Positions 19,164 through 27,300 of a stretch of DNA of 35,930 nt are shown here, one piece after another. Within the stretch, counting starts at the first letter, position 1, and each line of letters starts with the position of its first letter. The notes under the pieces are model-generated. The model was not told the origin of the DNA and made no database searches. It was given only the letters and a program-made list of their open reading frames with translations. The position numbers and the translations under genes were made by a program. This DNA comes from an uncultured Clostridia bacterium (GTDB lineage Bacteria; Bacillota; Clostridia; TANB77; CAG-508), in the NCBI GenBank assembly GCA_947573445.1, contig CANPFR010000016.1:1-35930 (forward strand), read 5' to 3'.

Positions 19164-19199
19164 ATTATAAGTTACACCACCTAATGGTGGTTCTTATAA
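19164..19199 (-). promoter_or_regulatory. Leader hairpin of the giant repeat-protein mRNA
   Basis: TTATAAG...CCACC and GGTGG...CTTATAA form a stem with an ATTA loop, just after the -10 element. It lies in the 5' end of the transcript and may stabilise it; no T-run follows. Confidence 0.45.
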
Positions 19200-19201
19200 T
19201 A

Positions 19202-19230
19202 ATTATACTAAATTTTGACAATCTTGTCAA
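19202..19230 (-). promoter_or_regulatory. Consensus promoter of the giant repeat protein with overlapping palindrome
   Basis: On the minus strand TTGACA (19225-19230), 17 bases, TATAAT (19202-19207). The -35 is part of the near-perfect palindrome TTGACAAGATTGTCAA (19215-19230), a candidate operator. ATTTACATAAAA (19234-19245) lies three bases further upstream. Confidence 0.75.
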
Positions 19231-19302
19231 TTGTTTTATGTAAATTATTAGGGTTTTAGGAAAATATTTTTGGGTTTTTTTGGATTTTTTTTGATTTAGG
19301 TA

Positions 19303-19331
19303 TTGTATTTTAAAAAAAATTGTGTTAGACT
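19303..19331 (+). promoter_or_regulatory. Probable rpmB promoter
   Basis: TTGTAT (19303-19308), 17 bases, TAGACT (19326-19331), about 45 bases before the rpmB start. Confidence 0.45.
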
Positions 19332-19374
19332 ATTATTTAGTCAGTGTAAAAAAAGTAATGGAGGTGCTAGAAAA

Positions 19375-19575
19375 ATGGCAAAATGTATTTGTTGTGATAA
19401 AAAAACAACTTGGGGAAATCAACTTAGTATTACACGTTCACATATTAGTAAAAGAACAAGCAAAACTGTAAAACCTAATTTAAGAACAATCAAGGCAATC
19501 ATCGATGGAACACCAAAAAGGGTGACAGTTTGTGCAAAGTGTTTACGTGCTGGAAGAATTAAAAGAGCAAACTAA
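19375..19575 (+). CDS. rpmB: 50S ribosomal protein L28
   Basis: L28 of the large ribosomal subunit, 66 residues. It starts MAKCICCDKKTTWGNQ and ends CAKCLRAGRIKRAN. The two Cys pairs (CICC and CAKC) mark the zinc-binding C+ form. The typical SRSH-like part reads ITRSHISKRTSK. The ATG at 19375 is preceded by TGGAGGTG at a normal distance, so longer in-frame extensions upstream are not used. The gene is monocistronic between its own promoter and a strong terminator. Confidence 0.96.
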   Translation: MAKCICCDKKTTWGNQLSITRSHISKRTSKTVKPNLRTIKAIIDGTPKRVTVCAKCLRAGRIKRAN

Positions 19576-19599
19576 TTAATAAAAACACATTTAATATAG

Positions 19600-19652
19600 A
19601 AAAAAGAGGCTGTAAAAAACTTAAATATAGAGTTTTTTACAGCCCTTTTTTA
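19600..19652 (+). terminator. rpmB terminator
   Basis: AAAAAAGAGGCTGTAAAAAACT pairs with AGTTTTTTACAGCCCTTTTTT. The arm sequence is nearly that of the outer arm of the spo0A terminator at 6957-7066, suggesting a shared terminator-like repeat family. Confidence 0.85.
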
Positions 19653-19687
19653 TAATTTAGAAATAATTGACTAAAAAAGAAAATCAT

Positions 19688-19735
19688 CTCCGTAAATTTA
19701 TTAAGTGTTCAAAAAAACACCTTCGAATTACGGAG
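19688..19735 (-). terminator. Possible terminator of the 51-aa membrane protein gene
   Basis: CTCCGTAA (19688-19695) and TTACGGAG (19728-19735) enclose a second small inverted repeat (GTGTT/AACAC). On the minus strand a T-rich stretch follows. It lies about 140 bases past the stop, so the link to that gene is tentative. The remaining bases to 19872 show nothing else. Confidence 0.4.
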
Positions 19736-19872
19736 AAGTTGATATTGCAAAATATTATTAGGTTCAAATTACGTTTTTTACCTTATGTATTTTTGATACC
19801 AAAAATAAATTTCACAATTCCCCTCAAAGGTTTTGGTACCTTTTTTACTACAATTGTCATGCTAGTTTCCCC

Positions 19873-20028
19873 CTATCTTTCTAATATTTTTTTGATTCCT
19901 GTTATGATTAATCCTATGGAAATAATGCATAACCATGCTGTAGGAGGTAAAATGAGTATGAGTAACATTCCGATTCCAGCCCCTAAAATACAACCTGCTA
20001 TTATTTTCTTACACTTTTTAAAAAACAT
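19873..20028 (-). CDS. Small hydrophobic membrane protein (51 aa)
   Basis: A short gene starting MFFKKCKKIIAGCILG and ending GIKKILER, with ribosome site AAGGAGG just before the ATG. It has two hydrophobic segments (about 9-27 and 32-45) separated by LPPTAW, and basic ends. That gives a helical hairpin with both termini inside. Small proteins of this pattern (K-rich start, GxGxG helix, LPPxAW turn, IxxGIKxL end) are common in Clostridia, but I know no function. The coding reading is supported by the ribosome site and the clean hydrophobic pattern. Confidence 0.7.
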   Translation of the reverse strand: MFFKKCKKIIAGCILGAGIGMLLILILPPTAWLCIISIGLIITGIKKILER

Positions 20029-20086
20029 ATCTCTTCCTCCTTAGTATATTTTATGGAAAAACTGGAAATTATGTGAACAAAAACAC

Positions 20087-20115
20087 TTGATTCATAAAGC
20101 AATTTGTGATAAGAT
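20087..20115 (+). promoter_or_regulatory. smpB promoter
   Basis: TTGATT (20087-20092), 17 bases, TAAGAT (20110-20115), about 30 bases before the smpB start. Confidence 0.5.
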
Positions 20116-20146
20116 AATAGTAATATGAAAGAAAGGGCTTAGAAGG

Positions 20147-20596
20147 ATGGAAAAAATCATTGCAAAAAACCCTACTGCTAGACATCATTATACGATTAAT
20201 AGCACACTAGAAGCTGGTATTGTTCTAACAGGAACTGAAATAAAATCGATTCGAAATGGTAAAGTGAATCTCAAAGATACGTATGTGAATATTAAAAATG
20301 GAGAGGCTTTTATTTATGGTATGCATATTTCTCCTTATGAATTTGGAAATATCTTTAATCCAGACCCTTTGAGAAATCGAAAATTGTTGCTCCACAAAAG
20401 GGAAATTTTTAAATTATATGGGATGATAAAAGAAAAAAGTATTTCATTAGTACCCATTTGTTTGTATTTTCATGGCAATAAAGTGAAATTGGAAATTGGA
20501 ATTGGTAAGGGCAAAAAATTGTATGATAAACGTCAAGATATGGCAAAAAAAGAAGCGGAACGAAAAATTGATCGTGCTTTAAAAGGTGGATTTTAA
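20147..20596 (+). CDS. smpB: SsrA-binding protein SmpB
   Basis: Partner of tmRNA in trans-translation, which rescues stalled ribosomes. At 149 residues it has normal length. Recognisable parts are the N-terminal NPTARHHYTI, then EAGIVLTGTEIKSIRNGKVNLKD, then HISPYEFGN and RKLLLHKREI. The basic tail GKGKKLYDKRQDMAKKEAER enters the decoding centre. The ATG follows an AGAAGG-like site. No tmRNA gene is seen in this window. If CGG codons do stall ribosomes here, this rescue system would be directly relevant, but that is inference. Confidence 0.96.
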   Translation: MEKIIAKNPTARHHYTINSTLEAGIVLTGTEIKSIRNGKVNLKDTYVNIKNGEAFIYGMHISPYEFGNIFNPDPLRNRKLLLHKREIFKLYGMIKEKSISLVPICLYFHGNKVKLEIGIGKGKKLYDKRQDMAKKEAERKIDRALKGGF

Positions 20597-20612
20597 ATAT
20601 CCACCTTTTTTA
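20581..20612. terminator. Bidirectional terminator between smpB and the zinc-ribbon gene
   Basis: AAAAGGTGGA (20581-20590) pairs with TCCACCTTTT (20600-20609), followed by further T residues. It overlaps the last codons of smpB and abuts the stop of the convergent gene. Confidence 0.8.
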
Positions 20613-20903
20613 TTAGACTAATTCTGTTATCCCTTCTTGTGCTTTGCCAGATGCTGCAATTGCTTGTTCATTTAGACAAACACCCTTAAATTCATCATAT
20701 CCTAAAAATCTTGTTAAATTTTTGTTCGTAATTCCAGTTGCTATGGATAATTCTCCTTGTGTCATTCCCTCATAATCTTGATTTTCAACAATTCCTTTTA
20801 AACGATACAAATCTGCTCCATCTTTTGCTTGACATTTGTCACATACTTGTGTTTCTGCAATATACATACAACCACAACGTATACATTTTTTAGCTTCTAC
20901 CAT
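20613..20903 (-). CDS. Small zinc-ribbon/helix-turn-helix protein (YvyF-like)
   Basis: A 96-residue protein with two Cys pairs near the start (CIRCGC and CDKC), a likely zinc ribbon. A helical segment follows, GMTQGELSIATGITNKNLTRFL, that looks like a helix-turn-helix. The overall plan resembles YvyF, a small protein of Bacillus flagellar operons, but no flagellar gene is near and similarity was judged by pattern only. The start MVEAKK has a GGAGGAT ribosome site. Function is not known. Confidence 0.65.
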   Translation of the reverse strand: MVEAKKCIRCGCMYIAETQVCDKCQAKDGADLYRLKGIVENQDYEGMTQGELSIATGITNKNLTRFLGYDEFKGVCLNEQAIAASGKAQEGITELV

Positions 20904-21001
20904 TTTTTCTATCCTCCTTTGTTTGTTTTCTTCTTTCGATTATTTTATCATAAATAAAACAAAAAGCAAGATAAAAATACAAATTTCCTTAAGGAATTTT
21001 T

Positions 21002-21387
21002 CTATTTTGTTATTTTTTCGAATATCATTGGTACTTCTAGCTTGTCGCTTTGGTTTATTTTTAGGTGAAAATTATCGTTTTGATAACGTGGGATTAAATG
21101 CATGTGATAATGTTTCACGTCTTGCCCATATTCGTTGTTTTGTAACCTGGTAATTCCTTGACAATTTAATTTTTCTTTTAATAATGTTCCTACTGGCTTG
21201 CTGTTTCAATTTGTTTTAACGTCTCCTCATCCATATCATATAAATTTTCAAAATGTTTTTTGGGAATGATTAGAGTATGTCCATTACTAACTGGGCTGAT
21301 GTCTAAAAATGCTTTAACCATATCATTTTCATATATGGTATAACTTGGAATTTCTCCATTGATAATTTTACAAAAAATACACTCCAT
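21002..21387 (-). CDS. HIT-family nucleotide hydrolase, broken by a -1 frame change
   Basis: HIT (histidine triad) proteins hydrolyse purine nucleoside phosphoramidates and related AMP conjugates. The first frame (from the ATG at 21385-21387, ribosome site GGAGAG) encodes MECIFCKIINGEIPSYTIYE and NGHTLIIPKKHFENL, then stops at 21190-21192. The rest follows in another frame: VGTLLKEKLNCQGITRLQNN and the catalytic triad motif HYHMHLIPRY, ending at 21002. Joining needs a -1 shift or one restored base between about 21190 and 21205. There is no CGG here and no obvious slippery heptamer, so this break differs from those in smc, mfd and the kinase. It may be a real inactivating deletion or a sequence error. 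With the join the length is near 128 residues, normal for the family. Confidence 0.8.
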
Positions 21388-21462
21388 GTTTTCTCTCTCC
21401 TTTTTAATAACCATTCTATCTTCGTAATTTAATTATATGAATTTGATACTTCTATGTCAATA

Positions 21463-21699
21463 TTATTTTGGCAAAAATTTTTCCTTCTTCTTTTCCTCTT
21501 GTATTAGCAGATAAACAAGTATTAATAAAATAATTGACGAAATGATAACAATTCCAACATATAAACACCATTTCCCAACACTTTCTAGTGCTCCTAAGCC
21601 TGTTTTAGCAATACCATTTTCATAAATTGCAAGTAGTAAAAATAGCATACAAATAATAGCATCTATCAAACACAATATTTTTAACACTTTCTTTTTCAT
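21463..21699 (-). CDS. Small two-helix membrane protein coupled to the lipase-VWA gene
   Basis: A 78-residue protein with two hydrophobic segments (about 6-26 and 43-67), a short loop (ENGIAKTGLGALESVGKW) and a basic cytoplasmic tail (EEKKKEKFLPK). Its ATG overlaps the stop of the large surface-protein gene by four bases, so the two are translationally coupled. I do not recognise the family. A partner or immunity-like role for the surface protein is possible but unproven. Confidence 0.7.
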   Translation of the reverse strand: MKKKVLKILCLIDAIICMLFLLLAIYENGIAKTGLGALESVGKWCLYVGIVIISSIILLILVYLLIQEEKKKEKFLPK

Positions 21700-24600
21700 T
21701 TAAATTGATTTCCTTTCATATTTTTAGCAAGAATATAGTATGATTCTGTATAATGTGGATGCTCCAAACCTCCTATTGCTGATCTTATAATGGCTGTTTT
21801 AGCAGAACTATATCGTGAGGCCATATCAAGTCCTACAACAAATTGATAATTGCTAATATTTCCAGCCATTTTAGCAGCTAAAATCTGTAAAAAATAGGCT
21901 GGTGTTTGACAGTTTGTATACCCCCATGTAAGTAATAACAATCTATCATAAGGTTCGATTTTACAGTAAGGTCGTGCATTATTGGGAATTTTTTCCATTG
22001 ATTTATCACGTAAATATTTAGAACTTCCACTATATTCTACGAGAATAGAGTTATCAGAAGCATCGCCATGATCGTTGCATGTGTATTTATAACATTCCGT
22101 TCTTGGTTCTGAATTAAGAGAAAGAATTTCTGTTACTTTTGATACTGTAGTCTGCATTCCAAAAGTATCTGGATTGTAATCTCCAATATTGGTTAATTCT
22201 TCCCAAGCATGCTCATAATTGGAAGCAATGCTTGCTGAAGTTGTTTTTCCATATCGTGTATAGCCCCAACCGTTCATTGGAAGACATGGTACAAAATCAT
22301 CGGAATTAACAACATTAAAAATTGTCTTATAATCGTTCGCTTTTTTCGATAAAGTAGTATTAGGCGTTGCAAACGTATAGGTGTAACTTCTTTTTCCTGC
22401 CTCTTCTAAATTAGCTCCTACAATATTAGCAATTGCTGCACCACGAGAATGTCCTGTTATCCAATATGCCAAATTAGTTTCCTCTAATGCATTTTCAGTT
22501 ATGTATTGATTAATAAGTACCATAATTCGATTAGCCGTTATATCAAATCCTTTATGATTTTCAGAATTTTTCCAATCGTCTTCTCCTGTATAAGAAGTTA
22601 AATCACCAAGTTCGAAATTGCTTGTCCATTCCTCTATGCTACCATTTGTTCCGCGGATTACCGCTACTAATATTGTTTGTGTCTCTCCCTTATATTCTAC
22701 GGTACGATACCCAAGTCCCACTTCAGATAAATGATGATCCTCTGCAGTAACTGAAATCTTTTTCGGATTCTTGAAACCAAAGTATTTCATTACTTCTTCT
22801 AAATCTGATCCACTCACATCTTTGTTTAAGCAGTCTCTCACTTTCAATGAATTACCATAAACAGCTGAAGAAAATAGAAGTGAAACAACACTTAAATGAT
22901 TATTGTAAATCATGTTATCTTGAAAAAACCATCGATAATCCATATCAAAAGATACCCTACTTTTGGCATAATCTGTTTGTAGTTCACCGTGAAAGTCATT
23001 GTTACGTGGTTGCGTATCTTCATCATCTCTTCTGCCATCAAAATCAGTGTCTGAAAGAAGTGGATTGGATTTATATTGATATACTTTTACGCTTTCAATA
23101 TCATCATACATACCTTCTGGAATATTATATTTCTTTAAGACCCAATTAATATAAGGTCTAATGTCTTTCTCTATTGGTTCGCCTAATTCTTCTTGATCCG
23201 ATAAAATATCATCATCTGAACTATAGCCATCATCACCTAGTGGTTGATCTAACTTAATATGCTGGTAATCACTTAAAAGCACCCACGAACCATCATTGAC
23301 AACTTCTCCTATTTTGTCTGCCATTTGTAATAAAACAGGACAAAAATCATCATAAATATTAGCAAAAATACCATTTGTTTGTGTGTATAAATCATGATAT
23401 GTTGGTTCATAAAATGGTCTGGAAATAACCGATGTAACAATATCCTTATCTGCAAGGATTTGTATCATCTGTTCCATGGATTCTATTCCATAGTCATTGT
23501 TTACTTTGTAGGCAGCATCTGTCAAAATAATAACAAATTTATTCGCATTTTGACGAAAATCCAATTCACTTGCGAGTGCCAATCCATCTACTGCTGCTTC
23601 TGGTAAATCGCCTCCTCCCTCTACAGAAATCTGATCGATTTGTTGTTTAAAAGAGTCTACATCTGAAAACCAATTTGAAGTACCATTTTTTACAAGCGTC
23701 GTAGTTTCCCCATAGGTAATGTCTTTGTAGTCAATTAAGGCAAAATTAGCCTTGACTGAATATTCAGATTGCAACGTATCAACAAATTTATCAATATTGG
23801 CAACTACATTACGAATAGCTCCATACATAGATTTCGTAGTATCTATCACAAAAACAATATCAGCTTGACCAGATGCTTCTGATGATACTTTTTTCATCCC
23901 ATAATTAACTGTTTTATATTTTTCAATTGGAACATTCAAGTCAATTAATAACTTTTCTGCATCTATCACAAAATAATAACCACTCCTCACAGAGGCTGAA
24001 ATTGTATTGCCTTGCAAAACAGTTTCACAAGGTACGATTTCTCCTTCTCTATATTGGCATATCATATAATACGCAAAACGTTCTTCTTCTAAACCTGTAA
24101 ATTTAAGTATTAATTCCGATTTATTTTCATAATCGGATTGAATGTGTACTTGTTTGCCAACAATGGCTCTATTATCTTCCAATGCATAAATATCTGCTTC
24201 TGTTATTTTAATATGATGATTGATATTGCCTGAAACCTTACCACTGATAGACGGAATAACGACATTGTCTTCCAATAATGATGTTTCGATATTTTCGCTG
24301 TTTAGTGTCTGTTCTAATAACCTTTCTTTATCTGGCGTTAAACCATCTGAAATAGGATTTAAAGGATCTAGGCCTAATGCCATTTCTTCACCATCTGACA
24401 AACCATCCTCATCGGTATCATATTTCGTAGGATCTGTAAGGTATAACTCTACTTCTTGGCCATCTGTTAAACCATCACTATCACTGTCTTTTTTGGCTGG
24501 ATTAGTTCCTCTTTTTATTTCCTCTCTATTTGATAAACCATCTTCGTCTAAGTCTTCATCTGCATCTTTTACACCATCTTCGTCTGAATCAATCAAGGTA

Positions 24601-25580
24601 GGATCTGTATTCGTCAAATAGATTTCTGTATAATCAGATAGTCCATCTCCATCGGTATCATTCGAAAATGAAGATGTTCCAAAATATTTTTCCAAGTAAT
24701 CTGGGACACCATCATTATCGGTGTCGACTCTTTCTGTCTCTTCTGCCTCGTTCATGATATGATAAGTCACTACTCCCTCTAATGTCCTTTTCTGGCTTTC
24801 AATCATAATATCATGGACAACTATGATTTTTGAGCTAGTGGTTCCATTAATCGTATCCATGGTAGCAAAAGTTTTCATTCCAATTGGAAATACAAGACTA
24901 ACAATTAGAAACAAGGAAAGAATTTTTTTAGCATTTTTCTTTCTATTAACATTCAAGATAATGTTTACCCCTAAAATTCCACTTATTAGTACTACCCCTA
25001 AGCCATAATTAACATTATCTCCAGCATATGGTAAAATTCCATTAACTGTGTCTAAATCACCTTCCTCTCTTTTTGCCTCTAACTTGTTGGTATTATCCAA
25101 ATTATCTCCTGTTTTTGTGTTCAAATTATTGTTATTTTCTGAATTATTTTCTGTTTTTGTGTTCAAATTATTATTATTTTCTAAATTATCTTCTGTTTTT
25201 GTCTCTGAATTCGAATTATTGTTGTCTTTTGTTTCATTCTCTATTGTCGTGCTATCTGCTACATAAGTGACTGTTAATGTTAAAGTTTCGCCTGAAGCAA
25301 TATTGGCTGTAGCCAATGTTGTTTCTGATTCACTAGCGATTTTATATCCTACTGGAACTCTATTTTCTAAAAATAAATCTGTAACAGCAAAATCATTTGT
25401 ATTTGTTACACTTAAAATTGCAACAATTGATTCATTTGAATCATAGGTTTCTTTATCCGTTATGAAAGAAACTTGCAATCCATCTTGCATTGTTGATGCT
25501 GCAAATGTGGTGGTTGACATTAAACAGAAGAAAAACACAAACAGCATCAAACACTGCAAAATTTTTTTGATTATTGGCAT
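21696..25580 (-). CDS. Surface protein: anchor module fused to TSP3, VWA and class 3 lipase domains
   Basis: A 1294-residue exported protein. Signal peptide about 1-28, then a DUF11-like beta domain (about 35-110) and an Asn-rich linker with repeats ENNNNLNTKT (about 118-165). A sortase-like stretch (LPYAGD, 183-188) is followed by a hydrophobic helix and RKKNAKK (213-219). Then comes a second hydrophobic, signal-like helix ending MKTFA (about 220-239). Five calcium-binding TSP3 repeats (DxDxDG, about 286-410) follow. A VWA domain (about 573-760) has DIVFVIDTTKSM in place of the usual MIDAS DxSxS. A lipase 3 domain (about 880-1130) has VIRGTNGSIEEW, nucleophile Ser1045 in GHSRG and Asp in NSDDFVP. 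Likely a surface-exposed esterase or lipase. The internal end and start signals look like a fusion of two genes. Confidence 0.85.
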   Translation of the reverse strand: MPIIKKILQCLMLFVFFFCLMSTTTFAASTMQDGLQVSFITDKETYDSNESIVAILSVTNTNDFAVTDLFLENRVPVGYKIASESETTLATANIASGETLTLTVTYVADSTTIENETKDNNNSNSETKTEDNLENNNNLNTKTENNSENNNNLNTKTGDNLDNTNKLEAKREEGDLDTVNGILPYAGDNVNYGLGVVLISGILGVNIILNVNRKKNAKKILSLFLIVSLVFPIGMKTFATMDTINGTTSSKIIVVHDIMIESQKRTLEGVVTYHIMNEAEETERVDTDNDGVPDYLEKYFGTSSFSNDTDGDGLSDYTEIYLTNTDPTLIDSDEDGVKDADEDLDEDGLSNREEIKRGTNPAKKDSDSDGLTDGQEVELYLTDPTKYDTDEDGLSDGEEMALGLDPLNPISDGLTPDKERLLEQTLNSENIETSLLEDNVVIPSISGKVSGNINHHIKITEADIYALEDNRAIVGKQVHIQSDYENKSELILKFTGLEEERFAYYMICQYREGEIVPCETVLQGNTISASVRSGYYFVIDAEKLLIDLNVPIEKYKTVNYGMKKVSSEASGQADIVFVIDTTKSMYGAIRNVVANIDKFVDTLQSEYSVKANFALIDYKDITYGETTTLVKNGTSNWFSDVDSFKQQIDQISVEGGGDLPEAAVDGLALASELDFRQNANKFVIILTDAAYKVNNDYGIESMEQMIQILADKDIVTSVISRPFYEPTYHDLYTQTNGIFANIYDDFCPVLLQMADKIGEVVNDGSWVLLSDYQHIKLDQPLGDDGYSSDDDILSDQEELGEPIEKDIRPYINWVLKKYNIPEGMYDDIESVKVYQYKSNPLLSDTDFDGRRDDEDTQPRNNDFHGELQTDYAKSRVSFDMDYRWFFQDNMIYNNHLSVVSLLFSSAVYGNSLKVRDCLNKDVSGSDLEEVMKYFGFKNPKKISVTAEDHHLSEVGLGYRTVEYKGETQTILVAVIRGTNGSIEEWTSNFELGDLTSYTGEDDWKNSENHKGFDITANRIMVLINQYITENALEETNLAYWITGHSRGAAIANIVGANLEEAGKRSYTYTFATPNTTLSKKANDYKTIFNVVNSDDFVPCLPMNGWGYTRYGKTTSASIASNYEHAWEELTNIGDYNPDTFGMQTTVSKVTEILSLNSEPRTECYKYTCNDHGDASDNSILVEYSGSSKYLRDKSMEKIPNNARPYCKIEPYDRLLLLTWGYTNCQTPAYFLQILAAKMAGNISNYQFVVGLDMASRYSSAKTAIIRSAIGGLEHPHYTESYYILAKNMKGNQFK

Positions 25581-25791
25581 ATATTACCTCCTCTTTTCAT
25601 GTTAAACTAAATTTTTCTTGCTTAATCTCAACTCCTTTCCTGCTCTTTTTGTTTTTCATTTTGATTTCTTTGGCAGAATTGCCTTGAATTTTAATAAAAT
25701 ATAGAATATATTTTAAAGATAAATTATTTATAACATAATAATCTACATTTGTCAATATGCAAGTTTTAAAAATTTTTTGAATTTTACTCTA

Positions 25792-25841
25792 AAAAATAAA
25801 ACTGTTGAACCTGTAACACCAAAAGTTTAACAGTTTCAACA
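25792..25841 (-). terminator. Terminator of RNase P RNA
   Basis: On the minus strand TGTTGAAACTGT pairs with ACAGGTTCAACA (one internal mismatch), then GTTTTATTTTTT. It begins about 25 bases past the RNase P RNA 3' end. Confidence 0.75.
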
Positions 25842-25866
25842 ATTTTATTACTTTTTTATTGGTTTT

Positions 25867-26363
25867 AAGCAAATCTATAAGCCGGGTTCTGTCGTGAATA
25901 GTCATTTATCTAGGATATACATTGCTGTATACCTCAAGCCACTCAAATTAGAATTGGTTGGAAGATTTAAAAAAAGAGCCAAATCTTCCTTCTAAAAGGT
26001 GTTGCTCCAGATGGGGTTTACACTGACGTGCTATATCACTATAGCACCGGTGAGCTCTTACCTCGCCTTTTCACCTTAACCGAGGCTTCTTAAAATGAAA
26101 AATTTTTCCCGCTTTTAATAAACCAAAGTCATCTTTGAAAAAATTCTATCAAAATATTGATTTTCCAAACGAATGCAATTCTTTTTTCAAAATTGCCATG
26201 ATTTCTCTTTTTCACTTTAAAAAACCTCGGCTGTTATTTTCTGTTGCACTTTCCCTAAGGTCACCCTCGCTTGACGTTATCAAGCATCATTGCTCTTTTA
26301 TGGAGCCCGGACTTTCCTCTCATGAAACCTTTCGGTTTTCATCAGCGACTATTCAATTTACTT
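25867..26363 (-). ncRNA. rnpB: RNase P RNA (class A-like)
   Basis: Catalytic RNA of RNase P, which removes tRNA 5' leaders. On the minus strand it shows the conserved blocks GAGGAAAGTCCGGGCTCC near the 5' end, AAAGGCGAGGTAAGAGCTC, GTGTAAACCCCATCTGGAGC and the 3' ACAGAACCCGGCTTATAG. The outer P1 helix can be formed by AAGTAAAT (26356-26363) and ATTTGCTT (25867-25874), which sets both ends. A promoter ends seven bases upstream. The peripheral helices are very AT-rich. Length is about 497 nt. Confidence 0.93.
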
Positions 26364-26369
26364 ATTTTT

Positions 26370-26398
26370 ATGATATCATATTTTCAAAAAAAAGTCAA
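26370..26398 (-). promoter_or_regulatory. RNase P RNA promoter
   Basis: TTGACT (26393-26398 on the minus strand), 17 bases, TATCAT (26370-26375). Transcription would start at about 26363, matching the P1 helix. Confidence 0.7.
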
Positions 26399-26406
26399 AT
26401 TTCATT

Positions 26407-26434
26407 TTACATTTCTGTTTTTTTATGATATAAT
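26407..26434 (+). promoter_or_regulatory. Promoter of the DUF4364 gene
   Basis: TTACAT (26407-26412), 16 bases, TATAAT (26429-26434), with ribosome site AGGAGGTG just before the TTG start. It is divergent from, and nearly overlaps, the RNase P RNA promoter. Confidence 0.6.
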
Positions 26435-26462
26435 AGAAAAAATTAATTAGGAGGTGTAAAAT

Positions 26463-26993
26463 TTGAAACAAGATTCTGATTCTGAAATTATGCTTGCTGA
26501 AGATAAAATATTAATTTTATATATCCTTAAAAAAGTTGGAAATCCTTTATCTTATAAAGAACTTTTGGAATTAATTTTAACCGTTGCTGATATTAATTAT
26601 TTCTACTTTCAGCAATTTTTAAGTGATTTATTAGAAGATCATTACATAGCCCAATGTGCTAATAATCCCAATTTATACGAATTGACAGACGAAGGTTCTA
26701 AAAGTTTAGAACTTACCTTAGATTTAATTCCTGGTATCACAAAACTGAAAATTGATAGCCAATTCAAGGAAAGTTTTGATTCCATTCAGGACAAATTTTC
26801 TATTTCGGCAGAATATACGCCATTATCAGAAAAAGAATATATTGTCACTTGTAAAATTATTGAAAATCATACCGATATTTTTAAATTAGAAACCTATGTT
26901 GGATCCAAACAACAAGCAAGTCAAATTGTTAACAATTGGAATAAAAAAGCATCTGAAATTTATCCTCAAATTTTAAATCTTTTGGCTACCTAA
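26463..26993 (+). CDS. DUF4364 family winged-helix protein
   Basis: A 176-residue protein of a conserved Clostridia family of unknown function. The N-terminal part (about 10-85) is a winged helix-turn-helix: DKILILYILKKVGNPLSYKE, then FYFQQFLSDLLEDHYIAQ and YELTDEGSKSLE. This fits a PadR/MarR-like DNA-binding fold. The C-terminal half is a mixed alpha/beta domain (KEYIVTCKIIENHTDIFKLE). Translation starts at TTG, directed by AGGAGGTG. It stands alone between its own promoter and a strong terminator. Confidence 0.85.
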   Translation: MKQDSDSEIMLAEDKILILYILKKVGNPLSYKELLELILTVADINYFYFQQFLSDLLEDHYIAQCANNPNLYELTDEGSKSLELTLDLIPGITKLKIDSQFKESFDSIQDKFSISAEYTPLSEKEYIVTCKIIENHTDIFKLETYVGSKQQASQIVNNWNKKASEIYPQILNLLAT

Positions 26994-27038
26994 AAGTAGC
27001 AATCAGTTTCACAAATTACTGATTGCTACTTTCGTTTT
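26993..27038. terminator. Strong bidirectional terminator
   Basis: AAAGTAGCAATCAGT (26993-27007) pairs perfectly with ACTGATTGCTACTTT (27018-27032), then CGTTTT. The 15-base stem serves the DUF4364 gene and the convergent small membrane gene. Confidence 0.88.
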
Positions 27039-27300
27039 ACCAAAATAAATGGCATATTATGGTCTCTACCAAAAAAATGGGAATCGTAAGGCAAAATCCA
27101 ATTATTACTCCTAGCAGGACTACTTTTGCAATTTTTTGGATACTTCTCAAAAAGCCATGTTTTATCATCTTGTGTAAACCTAACACAAGAACTATCCCCA
27201 TTAAAACTCCTATCACTACTAGAACACAATGCCGTACTGGTAATGGAATGAGGAACCAAACTATTGCCATCAAAACCAAAAATACCACCACAAAAAACAT
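27037..27300 (-). CDS. Small polytopic membrane protein (87 aa)
   Basis: Three hydrophobic segments (about 2-18, 24-42 and 60-80) with short basic loops (HKMIKHGFLRSIQKIAK). The ATG at 27298-27300 has a good ribosome site (AAGGAGA). The family is not recognised. The codon after PLPV is CGG (27232-27234), the only in-frame CGG in an unbroken AT-rich native gene that I found. Skipping its C would give V-G-I-V-F and a stop, truncating the protein to about 26 residues. It is therefore a useful test of the CGG frameshift idea. Confidence 0.65.
   Translation of the reverse strand: MFFVVVFLVLMAIVWFLIPLPVRHCVLVVIGVLMGIVLVLGLHKMIKHGFLRSIQKIAKVVLLGVIIGFCLTIPIFLVETIICHLFW

Noticed and set aside
19303..19374. 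N-terminal extension of L28
   Set aside because: The in-frame upstream start has no ribosome site, overlaps the promoter and gives a non-L28 sequence; TGGAGGTG directs the ATG at 19375.
19667..20044. 125-aa plus-strand frame
   Set aside because: It has no ribosome site and runs antisense to the small membrane protein at 19873-20028, which has a strong site and a clean hydrophobic pattern.
25100..25210. CRISPR-like repeats
   Set aside because: The repeated units encode the Asn-rich ENNNNLNTKT linker in frame; the spacing and sequence are those of protein repeats, not a CRISPR array.
26135..26428. 97-aa plus-strand frame
   Set aside because: It lies antisense inside RNase P RNA and its promoter, so it is a by-product of the RNA sequence.
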